64,000 nucleotides of DNA from Bacillota bacterium. GTDB taxonomy: Bacteria > Bacillota > Clostridia > Acetivibrionales > DTU013. The position numbers were made by a program, and so were the translations under genes. Within the stretch, counting starts at the first letter, position 1; the number at the start of each line of letters is the position of its first letter. The notes under the pieces were generated by a model. It made no database searches, was not told where the DNA came from, and saw only the letters and a list, made by a program, of their open reading frames with translations. The stretch is from the NCBI GenBank assembly GCA_023426125.1, contig JAFABI010000086.1, positions 62,001-126,000 of the forward strand, in the 5' to 3' direction. This document shows, in pieces, positions 52,194 to 62,318 of this stretch.

Positions 52194-54104
52194 ATGTTGA
52201 AAAAGATTATCAAGATGGTCAGCCTGCTGGTGGCAATCATGATGCTGGCAAGCATCTTTGCGGGTTGTGGCACGAGTAAGGAAGATGAGAAAACGACAGT
52301 ACAGACAGGGCAGCAGGACTCAACGGCTGCGGTACCGGAGGACAAGGGCTATGTGCCCCCGAAGGATCTTGAGATTTCTATCTGGAATACTCAAGGTACA
52401 GATGTAAGTTCAGTTGAAAATCCAAAAGAAAATATCCCCTCTGATTGGCTTGTACAAAAAACCAGGGTAAAAATTACAGAATATTACGGGAACGGCGGAC
52501 AACAATGGGAACCAAAGCTTACCGCCCTGGTAGCCGGCGGTAATCTCCCAAGTCTCGTGCTTACCCAGGCCGGACAGGGGCCTGCTCACCATGCAAAACT
52601 GCACGAGGGTGATTTGAATTGGGAGCTGACGCCTGAAATGCTTCAGAAGTATGCTCCGGATATATGGAAGGGTGTACCCCAATTTGTATGGGATTCAATT
52701 AAGATTGACGGTAAATTGTATGGTGTTCCATTTTCCCTGGCGGTTGATAAGGAAATGGATCCCGGTCTCAGTGATGATTTTCTCAATACCTTCACTCTTC
52801 CACGGGATAGTATAACATGGTCCGGAATGGCGCCGAACAGTCTGGGCGTAAGAGATGACATCCTTAAAAAATTGATACCCTCTGCAATGAACTATGAAGA
52901 AATAATGAAATTGATACAGGAAAAAAACGCTCCGATTGGTGATGATCTGGTATTGCCCATTAAAACTACAGATGAATACGTAAAGTTCATGTATGACATA
53001 AAAGCATTGGGATTAACAGAAGGTAACAAGCCTGTCTATGCTTTGGGCTACACCGGTGGAGACTGCTGGCTTGCCCTGAGTCAAGTGGGCGCCGAAATGC
53101 TCGGGTACAAGGGCTATTATTATACCGGTTGGTTGAATATAAACCAGAAAAAAATGGATTTCGGGTACCTGAATCCTGTATTTAAAGAAGCTGCAAGAAT
53201 ACAGGTCAAGATGATAAATGACAAGGTCATAGACCCGGAGTCACTTATACATAACATTGAGAAGTTCAAAGAAAAGGTATTGAACGGCAATTACGGTATT
53301 GTGGGAGTTGGAGATGCGGGAGGTTTCAATTCGATAAACACGCAACTTGAAAAAGCAGGCAAGAGTTTCAGGTATGTGCCTTTCTTTACTCAGGTTGAGC
53401 AGAGGGCTGATTTCCCCGCTTTTAAGGAAGGACCTCCTGTTTTCTATGAAGCTTTATCCATATTGAAGACAGTAAAAGAAGAGGATGTTCCACAAATTCT
53501 AAATTGGATGAATATACAGTTTACAGATGAATGGGACGATATAAGGTTCTGGGGAACAAAAGAGGCAGGGCTTTATGAAGAGCTTGCCGATGGAACGAGG
53601 AAATTCAAGGATGAAAAGATGCAAAAACTGCTTGTAGACGGCGACCTGACAGCGATGGATGCCAAGGATGCAAAAGGTTTGTCCAGTAATGCTATTGCCT
53701 CCGGTTATACCTGGAAAGGAGTTATAAAATGGGCTCAGAATGCCAGTAAGTTCTCTCCACAATTTTTTAACAAAATGATAAAGTATTCTACAAATATGGA
53801 ATTGGCGATGAAATTCCCTTCAAGCAGTCCATGGACACAGGGATTTGTGCCTGTACCGAACATACAGTCATGGTCTGCCGAATATGCAAATATTCCTGAG
53901 ATCCAGAAACTCTGGTCGGCAAGAGCTTCCTGGGACGATCCTTTCAAGGTTGCCTTTACAGCAAAGGACGAGGAGGACTTCAACAAAAAGTGGGATGCTG
54001 CAGTAGCCAATTTAAGGAAAGTGATCGATGTAGACAAGATGCTTGAAGAACAGACCAAGATTATGTTGCCTTTACTTGAAAAACGTACTGCACAGGCTAA
54101 ATAA
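52194..54104 (+). CDS. Large extracellular binding lipoprotein, LplA type
   Basis: The start at 52194 follows AAGGAGG. The 636-residue product has a lipoprotein signal (SIFAGC, lipidated Cys near 23) and the Lpl-type binding-protein body, with ISIWNTQGTDVSSVEN and the TRVKITEYYG start of the first lobe. The large size is typical for binding proteins that take long or branched oligosaccharides. It works with the two upstream permeases. A hairpin (54128-54167) separates it from the second beta-helix gene. Confidence 0.9.
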   Translation: MLKKIIKMVSLLVAIMMLASIFAGCGTSKEDEKTTVQTGQQDSTAAVPEDKGYVPPKDLEISIWNTQGTDVSSVENPKENIPSDWLVQKTRVKITEYYGNGGQQWEPKLTALVAGGNLPSLVLTQAGQGPAHHAKLHEGDLNWELTPEMLQKYAPDIWKGVPQFVWDSIKIDGKLYGVPFSLAVDKEMDPGLSDDFLNTFTLPRDSITWSGMAPNSLGVRDDILKKLIPSAMNYEEIMKLIQEKNAPIGDDLVLPIKTTDEYVKFMYDIKALGLTEGNKPVYALGYTGGDCWLALSQVGAEMLGYKGYYYTGWLNINQKKMDFGYLNPVFKEAARIQVKMINDKVIDPESLIHNIEKFKEKVLNGNYGIVGVGDAGGFNSINTQLEKAGKSFRYVPFFTQVEQRADFPAFKEGPPVFYEALSILKTVKEEDVPQILNWMNIQFTDEWDDIRFWGTKEAGLYEELADGTRKFKDEKMQKLLVDGDLTAMDAKDAKGLSSNAIASGYTWKGVIKWAQNASKFSPQFFNKMIKYSTNMELAMKFPSSSPWTQGFVPVPNIQSWSAEYANIPEIQKLWSARASWDDPFKVAFTAKDEEDFNKKWDAAVANLRKVIDVDKMLEEQTKIMLPLLEKRTAQAK

Positions 54105-54127
54105 AAAGAACTGTTATAAAATAATGT

Positions 54128-54167
54128 AAGCAGGGATAAAGGATGTTTTGTCATCTTGTCCCTGCTT
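54128..54167 (+). terminator. Hairpin after the LplA-type gene
   Basis: AAGCAGGGA...TCCCTGCTT with inner partial pairing, followed by ATGCTTTATT. It is a likely partial terminator between the binding protein and the beta-helix gene. Confidence 0.65.
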
Positions 54168-54210
54168 ATGCTTTATTGAATTTTATATGAGATAGGAGGC
54201 TGAATTAGTG

Positions 54211-57200
54211 ATGAAGCAAAAGGTATTAAGTTTCATTCTACTGACTGCGGTTTTATTATCGACTTTATGCTATGGACAACAGGTAAATGGCAGCAGCAAT
54301 GTCCAAAGAGAATACTATGTCTCTGTTGACGGTAAAGACAACAACTCCGGTACAGCCAGTGAGCCGTTTAAAACTTTAGAAAAAGCCAGAGATGCTGTGC
54401 GGCTTATCAATAGCGATATGGCAGGTGACATTATTGTATATGTAAGGGGGGGCACATACAATTTACAAAAAACACTGGAATTCGGACCCCAGGATTCGGG
54501 TACGAACGGATATAATGTTCTATACAAAAATTATCCGGGAGAAACACCCGTACTAAGCGGTGGAAAGACTATTACAGGGTGGATGGTGCATGATTCCGCA
54601 AAAAACATATGGAAAGCGGATGCCGCAGAAATAGAAACCAGACAATTGTATGTCAATGGAACCCGGGAAACAAGGGCCAGATCAGAAGGCATTCTTCCAG
54701 GTGCTCAAAAGACCGATACCGGATATACAACGACATACACGGATATGGAAAACTGGGGGAACATCAGTGACATAGAGTTTGTATATAATGTTATGTGGAC
54801 ACAATCCCGTGTCGGAGTAGCATCAATCTCAGGAGAAAATATTACAATGAAGCAACCGGCGTTTGAAATGAATCAGAACAAGGCTGGTGGGGATGCTACA
54901 GCTCCGACTGTACCTACTTATATAGAAAATGCATATGAATTATTGGATAAACCGGGTGAGTGGTATCTTGACAGATCAACCGACACTATGTATTATATGC
55001 CGGAATCCCAGCAGGATATGGGTACTGCAACAGTTATTGCACCGATTCTGGAAACTTTGCTAAAGGGTACGGGTGAAATTGGCAATAGCATACATAATAT
55101 TCAGTTTGAAGGGCTTACATTTTTATATGCAACATGGTTAAGACCAAATGGAGATGATGGTTTTGCCGAAATTCAGGCCAACTTCTGCAGGCATCCGGCT
55201 GCAACAATAGAAATGAACTGGTCCATGGATACATGGGTTCAGACGCCGGGAAACATCGAATTCAGCTATGCAAAGGATGTCAGATTTGAGCGGAATACCT
55301 TTAAACATCTGGGTGCGGGAGCGCTTCATTTTGGAATGGGAAGTCAGAACAATAGAATATCGGGAAATACAATTTATGATATCTCGTCTACCGGTATACA
55401 AATTGGTGGCGGAAGCGCCGAAGACCATCACCCGAGCAATGTGGGGAATATTGTAAAGAACAATGAAGTTACCAATAACTACATTTACAATATTGGCGCC
55501 GAATATAAGGGAGGGGTTGGAATATGGGTCGGTTATACGGAAGGGACAAAAGTCGACCATAACGAACTCACCAAGCTGCCTTATACAGGTATTTCAGTAG
55601 GATGGGGTTGGGGTGCTTTCGATAGTGATGCCAATCCTACCACAAGTAAAGATAATAAAGTAACTAACAACTATATACACGACATTATGAATACTTTGAT
55701 GGATGGCGGAGGTATATATGTTTTAGGTGCACAGCAAGGATTGGTTATTTCAGGGAATGTAGTTTCCGATCAGCATAATGATTATGGTGCTTTATATCTT
55801 GATGACGGCGCCAGATACGTCACGGTACAAAACAACATCGTTTTCAACAATGTAAGGAATATGATTGCAAAAGGTTTGAATCATTTGATAAGCAACAATT
55901 ATTGGGACAAAGACTTCGATAACATGTATTGGCAGCAGGATAGCGTATTGGAGAATAACACCGTGGCAGCTGATGGTAATTTCCCGCTGGCTATTATAAA
56001 TAATGCGGGCATTGAATATGAATATCAGGATCTGCTACCTAAGGAAGAATACAAAAATCTGGCGCTAAGCAAATCGGTTAAAGTATATGATCAAACGGCA
56101 TCAACCAGTAAAGAGACTAAATCGGGACATCCTTCAAGTAATGCAGTTGATAACGATTTGACAACTTATACTACGGTTTCTGACGATGGTCTATGGGTAC
56201 TGCAGCTTGATTTGAAAAAAATTAAAAACGTAGGCAGCATCGCTTTGAATTTTGTTGAAGCTGAGCCGGCTGCAAAATATTCTGTAAAAACGACGGTAGA
56301 TGGCACGCAATGGAACACTGTTGGAACTATTGAGGGGATAAAAAAGGGTAGGAATATTTTTGGCCTTGACAACAAACAAGTCCGGAATATCCGGGTAGAG
56401 CTTACGCAGGGGAAGATGGCTGTAAATGAAATTGAAGTTTATAGTTCCGACACGAATATACCATTGGTTTTGGGGGAAGTTGCACAACTCTGCATCGGGG
56501 ATAACCAGGGAGCAGCATTTACTTCCAATGACGAAGAAATAGGATCGGTAAGTGCAAGCGGAGAAGCTGAAGCCTTATCCACAGGAAATGTCAGTATCAC
56601 AGCAGCTTATCAAGGAACAGACCATGTTTTCAAAATTAATGTGGATAATCTTATAAATAAGTCGCTTGAATCAGATGAAAAAGATATCATCGTCGGAAAA
56701 TCTGTACAGCTTTCAATGGTAGGTTTTACAGCTGAGGGGATGAAGATTCCGGTAAACATGGGAACTGTAACATACAGTGTAGACGATAATACTAAAGCAA
56801 CAGTGGATGCAAATACAGGGATTATAACAGGTATGCAAAATGGTACTGTAGAAATTACCGCAATACATACTTTGTATGGCGTAACACAAGCAATAAAAAA
56901 TTCTATAGATGTTATCCCTGTGATGCTCGATACAGTGAAACTACTAAGTGAAAAGGAAGTATACCATTTATCGGATGGCACTACTCAGCTTGAACTGAAA
57001 GCCATACTGAACTCAGGTGAGGTCTATATCCCAGGCGAGCTGGCATATACCAGTGATAACACGAATGTTGCCACGGTGAACAGAACCGGATTGGTAAAAA
57101 TAGTCGGTGAAGGTATTGCCAACATTTCTGTAGACGTCACATACGGTGGTGTAACAAAAACAGCAAATATTCAACTGAAAGTTTATCCTGCAGGATGGAA

Positions 57201-58536
57201 CTATGTAAATATTCAATCAGCCGGTAGTGCAAGTTATTCAGATGGCAAGTGGCAGATCAGCAACACAGGAGATGATATCTGGGGTACATCCGACACATTT
57301 ACATATGTCTATAAAGATATTACTATGGCAGACTATCCGGCTGGCGTGTCTATTATTACAACCATAAATTCCATATCGGAAGATGCGAGCCCCAGCACAA
57401 TGACCGGACTAATGATTAGAGAAAGCATTGCTCCCGGCAGTAAAAATGTAAATTATAGAATTCACAGCACGGGTGCAGGAGTAGTTGATAAGTTTGTACC
57501 ATTAACCTGGCGATTGGATAATGGAGGTACTACCAATTATCAAGCTACGCAAACTCTAAAATTGCCGGCTACAATTAAATTGACCCGTGTAGGTAACAGT
57601 ATGTATGCACATTACTTGAATGATCAGAATGTGTGGATAGAAGCCGGAAGTGTGAAAAACGTGGCTATGGCAGATAAATTTACCATTGGCATGGCCCATT
57701 GTTCTCATAACACGAAAGAAGATTCGGAAACAATTGTGCAGGATGTTGGAATTGAACCGTCCAATATTGAGATCATGCCGGACCCTATCAACGTAGTTGC
57801 CGGTTCCACTATATTAAAGGTGAAAGACACCTTGAACCTTGTGGTAAAAGGAAAAGCTGAAGGGGAAGTATTGAAGTTTATATCAGATAATAAAAATGTA
57901 GCGACTGTTGATTCAAACGGTAAAGTAAAAGGTATAGCTCCCGGTAAAGCGAAAATTACCGTAAAAGCACTGAAAAACGGTATCGAAAGAACTAATGGGA
58001 GTGTAACTGTCAGCATTTTAGTGTATAAAAAGTTAAGTGAGCTGGATGTTGTCAATGTTGCTTTAAATAAGCATGCATACGTCTTAAGTCAAGATTTGCA
58101 AGGAGCCTTGACGACTCATCCTTCAAGACCCGCTGAAGCCGGTGTAGACGGCGATATGGATACTGCGGCACAAAGTAATGCAGCCTTTGCCTACGCGCTT
58201 GCGGTAGATTTAGCGGATGTATTCACTGTGAAAAGCATGGAGGTAGCATTTTTGGGTGAAACTTTTGCCACCGATTATGAGGTTCTCGGATCCTTAGATG
58301 GAGAGAAGTGGGAAAAAGTTGGTGAAATCATTGGTGGTAGCGGCGAAGCAAAAACCTTCACATTTGATTTGCCTGTTACTATAAAATATGCTGCAGTAAA
58401 GGCAATCAAGCCTGACGGTCCGAATCAGACAGGCTCACAAATGGCTGTTGCGGAATTTAGAGTAAATGCCTATGCAATAAAACCGAAAAGCAGTTCTGGG
58501 AGGCATTATAATAGCGTTACAAGCGAATCCCGTTGA
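54211..58536 (+). CDS. Large secreted GH141-like beta-helix protein with Ig-like and discoidin modules
   Basis: The ribosome binding site AGGAGG (54194-54199) serves ATG 54211; GTG 54208 is an in-frame alternative. The roughly 1440-residue product has a signal peptide (about 1-24), a beta-helix domain (about 33-600, YYVSVDGKDNNSGTASEPFK) paralogous to the one at 42114, a discoidin-like module (about 612-745), Big2-type Ig-like segments (about 745-990), a jelly-roll segment starting AGWNYVNIQSAGSASYS, a further Big2 domain (about 1190-1270) and a final F5/8C module (about 1285-1425). It should bind and process wall polysaccharide outside the cell. The catalytic bond is not known. Confidence 0.75.
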   Translation: MKQKVLSFILLTAVLLSTLCYGQQVNGSSNVQREYYVSVDGKDNNSGTASEPFKTLEKARDAVRLINSDMAGDIIVYVRGGTYNLQKTLEFGPQDSGTNGYNVLYKNYPGETPVLSGGKTITGWMVHDSAKNIWKADAAEIETRQLYVNGTRETRARSEGILPGAQKTDTGYTTTYTDMENWGNISDIEFVYNVMWTQSRVGVASISGENITMKQPAFEMNQNKAGGDATAPTVPTYIENAYELLDKPGEWYLDRSTDTMYYMPESQQDMGTATVIAPILETLLKGTGEIGNSIHNIQFEGLTFLYATWLRPNGDDGFAEIQANFCRHPAATIEMNWSMDTWVQTPGNIEFSYAKDVRFERNTFKHLGAGALHFGMGSQNNRISGNTIYDISSTGIQIGGGSAEDHHPSNVGNIVKNNEVTNNYIYNIGAEYKGGVGIWVGYTEGTKVDHNELTKLPYTGISVGWGWGAFDSDANPTTSKDNKVTNNYIHDIMNTLMDGGGIYVLGAQQGLVISGNVVSDQHNDYGALYLDDGARYVTVQNNIVFNNVRNMIAKGLNHLISNNYWDKDFDNMYWQQDSVLENNTVAADGNFPLAIINNAGIEYEYQDLLPKEEYKNLALSKSVKVYDQTASTSKETKSGHPSSNAVDNDLTTYTTVSDDGLWVLQLDLKKIKNVGSIALNFVEAEPAAKYSVKTTVDGTQWNTVGTIEGIKKGRNIFGLDNKQVRNIRVELTQGKMAVNEIEVYSSDTNIPLVLGEVAQLCIGDNQGAAFTSNDEEIGSVSASGEAEALSTGNVSITAAYQGTDHVFKINVDNLINKSLESDEKDIIVGKSVQLSMVGFTAEGMKIPVNMGTVTYSVDDNTKATVDANTGIITGMQNGTVEITAIHTLYGVTQAIKNSIDVIPVMLDTVKLLSEKEVYHLSDGTTQLELKAILNSGEVYIPGELAYTSDNTNVATVNRTGLVKIVGEGIANISVDVTYGGVTKTANIQLKVYPAGWNYVNIQSAGSASYSDGKWQISNTGDDIWGTSDTFTYVYKDITMADYPAGVSIITTINSISEDASPSTMTGLMIRESIAPGSKNVNYRIHSTGAGVVDKFVPLTWRLDNGGTTNYQATQTLKLPATIKLTRVGNSMYAHYLNDQNVWIEAGSVKNVAMADKFTIGMAHCSHNTKEDSETIVQDVGIEPSNIEIMPDPINVVAGSTILKVKDTLNLVVKGKAEGEVLKFISDNKNVATVDSNGKVKGIAPGKAKITVKALKNGIERTNGSVTVSILVYKKLSELDVVNVALNKHAYVLSQDLQGALTTHPSRPAEAGVDGDMDTAAQSNAAFAYALAVDLADVFTVKSMEVAFLGETFATDYEVLGSLDGEKWEKVGEIIGGSGEAKTFTFDLPVTIKYAAVKAIKPDGPNQTGSQMAVAEFRVNAYAIKPKSSSGRHYNSVTSESR

Positions 58537-58573
58537 TGTTACCGTCATCGTGGATAGTTAAGCCTTAAGATGT

Positions 58574-58602
58574 ATCCCGGGCAGGTATTCTCTGCCCGGG
58601 AT
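58574..58602 (+). terminator. Hairpin between the beta-helix and GH29-like genes
   Basis: ATCCCGGGCAG and CTGCCCGGGAT form an 11-bp perfect stem around GTATTCT, followed by TATAAAATAT. A probable partial terminator. Confidence 0.7.
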
Positions 58603-58634
58603 TATAAAATATAGGATGGCCGGAGTGATTAAAA

Positions 58635-59582
58635 ATGAAATTGAAAACAAATACCGATTGGTTTATGGAATCGAAATATGGTATATTTGTACATTATCTT
58701 GATGGAATTCAGAACGACCCTGATAATCCAAGGGGACTTAGCTGCGGACGGAAAACAACATGGGATGATTGTGTGAGTGAGTTCAATACTGAAATTTTTG
58801 CCGAACAGGTGGCTGAAACAGGTGCAGCTTACACCTTCTTTACTGTTATGCAAAGAACAAGACATATGTGTGCACCAAACTCGACTTATGACTGCTATAC
58901 GGGCTACAAGCCCGGAGAAGCTTGCTCACAAAGGGATCTGATCAAAGACGTTTATGATTCTCTGAATAAAAGAGGAATCAAGCTCATGCTTTACACAACA
59001 GGTGATGGGCCTTACGGTGATGAAAGAGCATCAATGGGATTGAAAGGCGGGTTCCCATGGAATTTGAATGCCGAGTATTCTAAAAGATGGTCGGAATGTA
59101 TGGGAGAGCTTAGTAAAAGATATGGCGGCAAGATATCCGGTTGGTGGGTGGATGGTTGTTATAAAAGCATTGGTTTTAGCGACACTACATTTTTCGATTC
59201 CATGTCTTTCGAACTAAAATCAGGAAATCCCGATAGCATTGTTGGCTTTAATTATTGGGCCGGTCAGGAAGGATATAATGGAGAGGTTTTACCTGTAACA
59301 TCCTATGAAGATTATACAGCCGGTGAGATATATCAGGGACTGGATAATAATCATCCTTACCCGCAAACAAGGTGGGCTGGCGATGAACAATGGCATGTAC
59401 TGGTTTTTCTTGGGAATGACTGGGGATTCCCGGATACAAGATACCCTGATAATTTTCTGGTTGAGTATGTAAAGAAATGTAATGAGAATGGAGGAGTGGT
59501 ATCTCTGGACGTCGGCCTTCAGAGGGATGGAAGATTGTCGGATAAGCAGTTGAAACAGCTTGTGCGCCTGAAATATAAGTAG
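58635..59582 (+). CDS. GH29-like (alpha-L-fucosidase family) cytosolic glycosidase
   Basis: The 315-residue product resembles the catalytic barrel of GH29-type enzymes: WFMESKYGIFVHYLDG near the start, a strand ending GWWVDG whose Asp173 fits the nucleophile, and a C-terminal GGVVSLDVGLQRDGRL segment. It lacks signal peptide and the C-terminal beta-sandwich of classical fucosidases, so it is a short intracellular form. It may remove L-fucose or a related sugar from imported oligosaccharides, in keeping with the GH141-like genes upstream. Specificity is inferred. Confidence 0.7.
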   Translation: MKLKTNTDWFMESKYGIFVHYLDGIQNDPDNPRGLSCGRKTTWDDCVSEFNTEIFAEQVAETGAAYTFFTVMQRTRHMCAPNSTYDCYTGYKPGEACSQRDLIKDVYDSLNKRGIKLMLYTTGDGPYGDERASMGLKGGFPWNLNAEYSKRWSECMGELSKRYGGKISGWWVDGCYKSIGFSDTTFFDSMSFELKSGNPDSIVGFNYWAGQEGYNGEVLPVTSYEDYTAGEIYQGLDNNHPYPQTRWAGDEQWHVLVFLGNDWGFPDTRYPDNFLVEYVKKCNENGGVVSLDVGLQRDGRLSDKQLKQLVRLKYK

Positions 59583-59652
59583 ATTTTGCCATTTGGTAAA
59601 AGGGAGGGAGAACGATAAAAACGGCACCGGACAGAATTTCCGGAGGAGGTTA

Positions 59653-60450
59653 TTAAGGTATTTCAAATTCAGCCGATAGGGTGGATTCATAACCGACACC
59701 ATCCGATGGTTCGGTGTTCATATTTTTTACAATGCGATACTGCCCGGCACCAAGCCGGCCGTAAAGCCACTCCCAATCAACAGCCATTTCCCGGGATTGG
59801 CCTGCCGGGACTGTAATGGCCTCCATTGTAAAAGCGTAGTTTTCGATGCCTGGGATAAGCTCAACCCATTGGTCACCGGTCTTTTGATCGATTTCAAAAG
59901 GTTGGCCGTACATGGCCTGCTTGTTTGTTTTGTTTTCCAGTACAAGTGTAGCACCGGACGGGGTGGCGGAGCCTTCCTTTATCGTCATGGCAAAATGGGA
60001 ACCATCCTCCGGAGCCGCACGCAATACCAGCTCAGGCGGCCTGTTTCTTCCATATTCCTCATTGACTACACGAATGCTGTTTACACCACCCTCAATGATT
60101 GATGGCGATATCTCCAAAATCAATTGGTCACTGTTATAGGTTATCTGAACGCAATATCCGACTTTCAAATCGGAAAAGCTCATAGCGTTTCCGTTTATGT
60201 CCCATATGGCGCCTTTTTGCTTTGGCTTGGACAGAAAATATTTTCCCCTGTGATTGATATCGTTTTCAGGGATTCCTTCCACAATAAACTGTATGATCTC
60301 CTGGTTCTGATTTTCAAGCTTTTGGATGATCTCCCCGCAAAAGGATATCTCGTTTTTACCATAGAGGGCTTTTCCGATGAAAATACCGGCTACGATACAC
60401 GCCAACATCAGGATCGGTATACAAATAAAGATAAGAAGATTCTTCTTCAT
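59653..60450 (-). CDS. Membrane-anchored protein with Ig-like (Big_14-type) domain
   Basis: The start at 60450 follows AGGAGCAGGAC. The 265-residue product has one N-terminal membrane helix (about 4-26, LLIFICIPILMLACIVAGIF), a middle region of unknown fold and a C-terminal bacterial Ig-like segment (about 150-265; TPSGATLVLENKTNKQAMYG and FEIDQKTGDQWVEL). No catalytic motif is visible. It is likely surface-exposed and anchored. It lies downstream of the broken S41 peptidase on the same strand and may once have been in its operon. Confidence 0.7.
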   Translation of the reverse strand: MKKNLLIFICIPILMLACIVAGIFIGKALYGKNEISFCGEIIQKLENQNQEIIQFIVEGIPENDINHRGKYFLSKPKQKGAIWDINGNAMSFSDLKVGYCVQITYNSDQLILEISPSIIEGGVNSIRVVNEEYGRNRPPELVLRAAPEDGSHFAMTIKEGSATPSGATLVLENKTNKQAMYGQPFEIDQKTGDQWVELIPGIENYAFTMEAITVPAGQSREMAVDWEWLYGRLGAGQYRIVKNMNTEPSDGVGYESTLSAEFEIP

Positions 60451-60516
60451 GTCCTGCTCCTCTATCCAAATCATTATGATTCAAGTTCTTTTTTAATACA
60501 AAAACGGTTAAACGGC

Positions 60517-60800
60517 CTAATCGGGTATAACAGCGAAGAAGTCATTTATATCACTGCTGTTTACCGATATGTCAGGGCTTATGCTCTCCCCATGATATTC
60601 TGTTTTTTAACATTCCAGTAATGATTGACGAGGAAAAGGATATACTTGTTCCGTTTATTCTCAAATGTAATCTGCTCGACGCCTTTGCCAACGGTTGGGG
60701 AACCGATGATGGTGACATTGTGTAAATATTTTTTCAATCCCAGTGACAATAGCTCGGAACTGCTTGCGGAATTCTGATTTACAAAAATATAGATATGGCC
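60517..60800 (-). pseudogene. Truncated, frameshifted S41 (CtpA-type) peptidase remnant
   Basis: Minus-strand translation from 60800 gives HIYIFVNQNSASSSELLSLG then TVGKGVEQ, the catalytic Ser and Lys regions of S41 C-terminal processing peptidases. It then hits a stop near 60588. A one-base shift at a GGGG run restores ESISPDISVNSSDINDFF, the usual C-terminal end, up to a stop at 60517. Everything before the NQNSAS region is absent. The 5' edge coincides with the hairpin at 60798-60832, suggesting a deletion or insertion junction. Confidence 0.8.
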
Positions 60801-60832
60801 TCCTGCGGCGGGTAATGCCCGCCGCAGGAGGC
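60798..60832. terminator. GC-rich hairpin between htrA and the S41 remnant
   Basis: A perfect 15-bp stem GCCTCCTGCGGCGGG / CCCGCCGCAGGAGGC with a 5-base loop. TTTTATC follows on the plus strand; on the minus strand (htrA direction) only CATATC follows. It could end htrA transcripts or be a repeat element. Confidence 0.6.
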
Positions 60833-60860
60833 TTTTATCTTCCAGGACATACTTGGATTT

Positions 60861-62150
60861 CTAGACTTTTTCTTCACCCAATGTAATCGTAAGCGTCATG
60901 GTCTGGCGGTCTCTGTATATTTCAACAGCAACCTTGTCTCCGGGTTTGTGCGTGTCTTTCAGCGTATTCAGCTCCTCAAAGGTCTTTACCGCTTTGCCGT
61001 CAAATCTGGTTATAATGTCTCCGCGCTTGATACCTGCATTTTCCGCGGGACCCGACTGCGTCACGTCGCTTACCAGGAGGCCGGCCGGCGTATTGCTGCT
61101 TCCGGCAAAATCCTCCGTATACCGCTGGTCAATGGATACCCCAATAAGCGGTCTTCCCTTGACATAGGTGTAGTCAATGAGATCCTGTGCGATTTGCTTT
61201 GCATCATTGATGGGGATAGCAAACCCCAGTCCTTCATAACCGGTTGCAGCGATTTTTACCGTATTGATACCGATAATCTGTCCGGCGGAGTTGACAAGCG
61301 GTCCGCCGCTGTTACCCGGGTTTATGGCGGCATCTGTCTGTATCAGCTTGAGCTCCTTGCCTTCATCGGTTGTCAGGGTTCTGTTGAGGCCGCTGATAAT
61401 GCCTGTCGTGACCGAGCCCATGTAATCCAGCCCTCCGGGGTTTCCTATGGCTACGGCAAGCTCTCCGGTTTTTAACTGGCTGGAATCACCCAGCTCTGCT
61501 TCCGGCAAACCGGCCGCTTCAATTTTCAGGACGGCAAGATCGCTTTCCGAGTCCCTTCCCACCAATGCAGCCGTATAGGTTTTATCTGTCTGGTCGGGAA
61601 GCACCACCTCGATTTTGGAACCGTTACTGAGATTGTTGGTGCCTGATGCCAATGCCCCCTCGATAACGTGGTTGTTCGTCAGGATATATCCGTCATCGCT
61701 GAGGATAATGCCGGAGCCTTCGCTTGCCGAATCCCCTGCGTTGAAAAAGAAACCCCCTTGCTGTTGTGGGACGGTAGTTTTGATACCGACGACCGAGGGG
61801 CTTACCTTCTCTGCGATGGCCTCTACAGGTGAGCTGCTTTCCGTAATCGTTACGTTCTGATAGGTCAGGCCGGAGTTTGCCGAATTCACGGCTGAATTGC
61901 CGGCGGAAGTGCCAAACACCGCAGGGATAGTCAAAAATGCTGCAAAAACGGTGCCTCCTCCTAGCATTGAGCTTAATACCGCAATCAACACCAATTGCAA
62001 TATACCCTTTTTTGGCCTTTTTGTTCTTGCTTTTTTTCTATCGGCAGGAACAGAAGCATTTCTATCTGTACCGCCATCCTTTACAACGGACTTATCTTCA
62101 AAACTCGTTTTTTCAAAATTCATATTTTCATAATGGTTGTTCTCATCCAT
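60861..62150 (-). CDS. HtrA/DegP-like membrane-anchored serine protease
   Basis: The start at 62150 follows AAAGGAG; the longer frame runs into the regulatory gap. The 429-residue product has a charged cytosolic N-terminus, a membrane helix (about 50-75), a trypsin-like domain with His161 (TNNHV), Asp204 (ESDLAVLK) and Ser281 (NPGNSGGPL), and one C-terminal PDZ domain (about 330-425, RGDIITRFDGKAV). HtrA proteins degrade or refold damaged exported proteins at the outer face of the membrane. It is divergent from the YesN-type regulator at 62319. All catalytic residues are intact. Confidence 0.93.
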   Translation of the reverse strand: MDENNHYENMNFEKTSFEDKSVVKDGGTDRNASVPADRKKARTKRPKKGILQLVLIAVLSSMLGGGTVFAAFLTIPAVFGTSAGNSAVNSANSGLTYQNVTITESSSPVEAIAEKVSPSVVGIKTTVPQQQGGFFFNAGDSASEGSGIILSDDGYILTNNHVIEGALASGTNNLSNGSKIEVVLPDQTDKTYTAALVGRDSESDLAVLKIEAAGLPEAELGDSSQLKTGELAVAIGNPGGLDYMGSVTTGIISGLNRTLTTDEGKELKLIQTDAAINPGNSGGPLVNSAGQIIGINTVKIAATGYEGLGFAIPINDAKQIAQDLIDYTYVKGRPLIGVSIDQRYTEDFAGSSNTPAGLLVSDVTQSGPAENAGIKRGDIITRFDGKAVKTFEELNTLKDTHKPGDKVAVEIYRDRQTMTLTITLGEEKV

Positions 62151-62318
62151 GGTAACCGCTCCTTTCGTAAAGCTTAATGGCTTACTGTTTATGATTTCAT
62201 TATAAGGATGGAAATTGAACAAATCATGAAGAAAATGTTAAGTTTATAAAGGTAAAATATGATATACTTGTTATGGATAACGCGTTTTCACATTCCTGGC
62301 CGTATGGAGGTACCAAGC

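Noticed and set aside
60124..60621. 165-codon plus-strand frame
   Set aside because: It lies opposite the Ig-like membrane protein gene and the S41 remnant, and shows no domain of its own.
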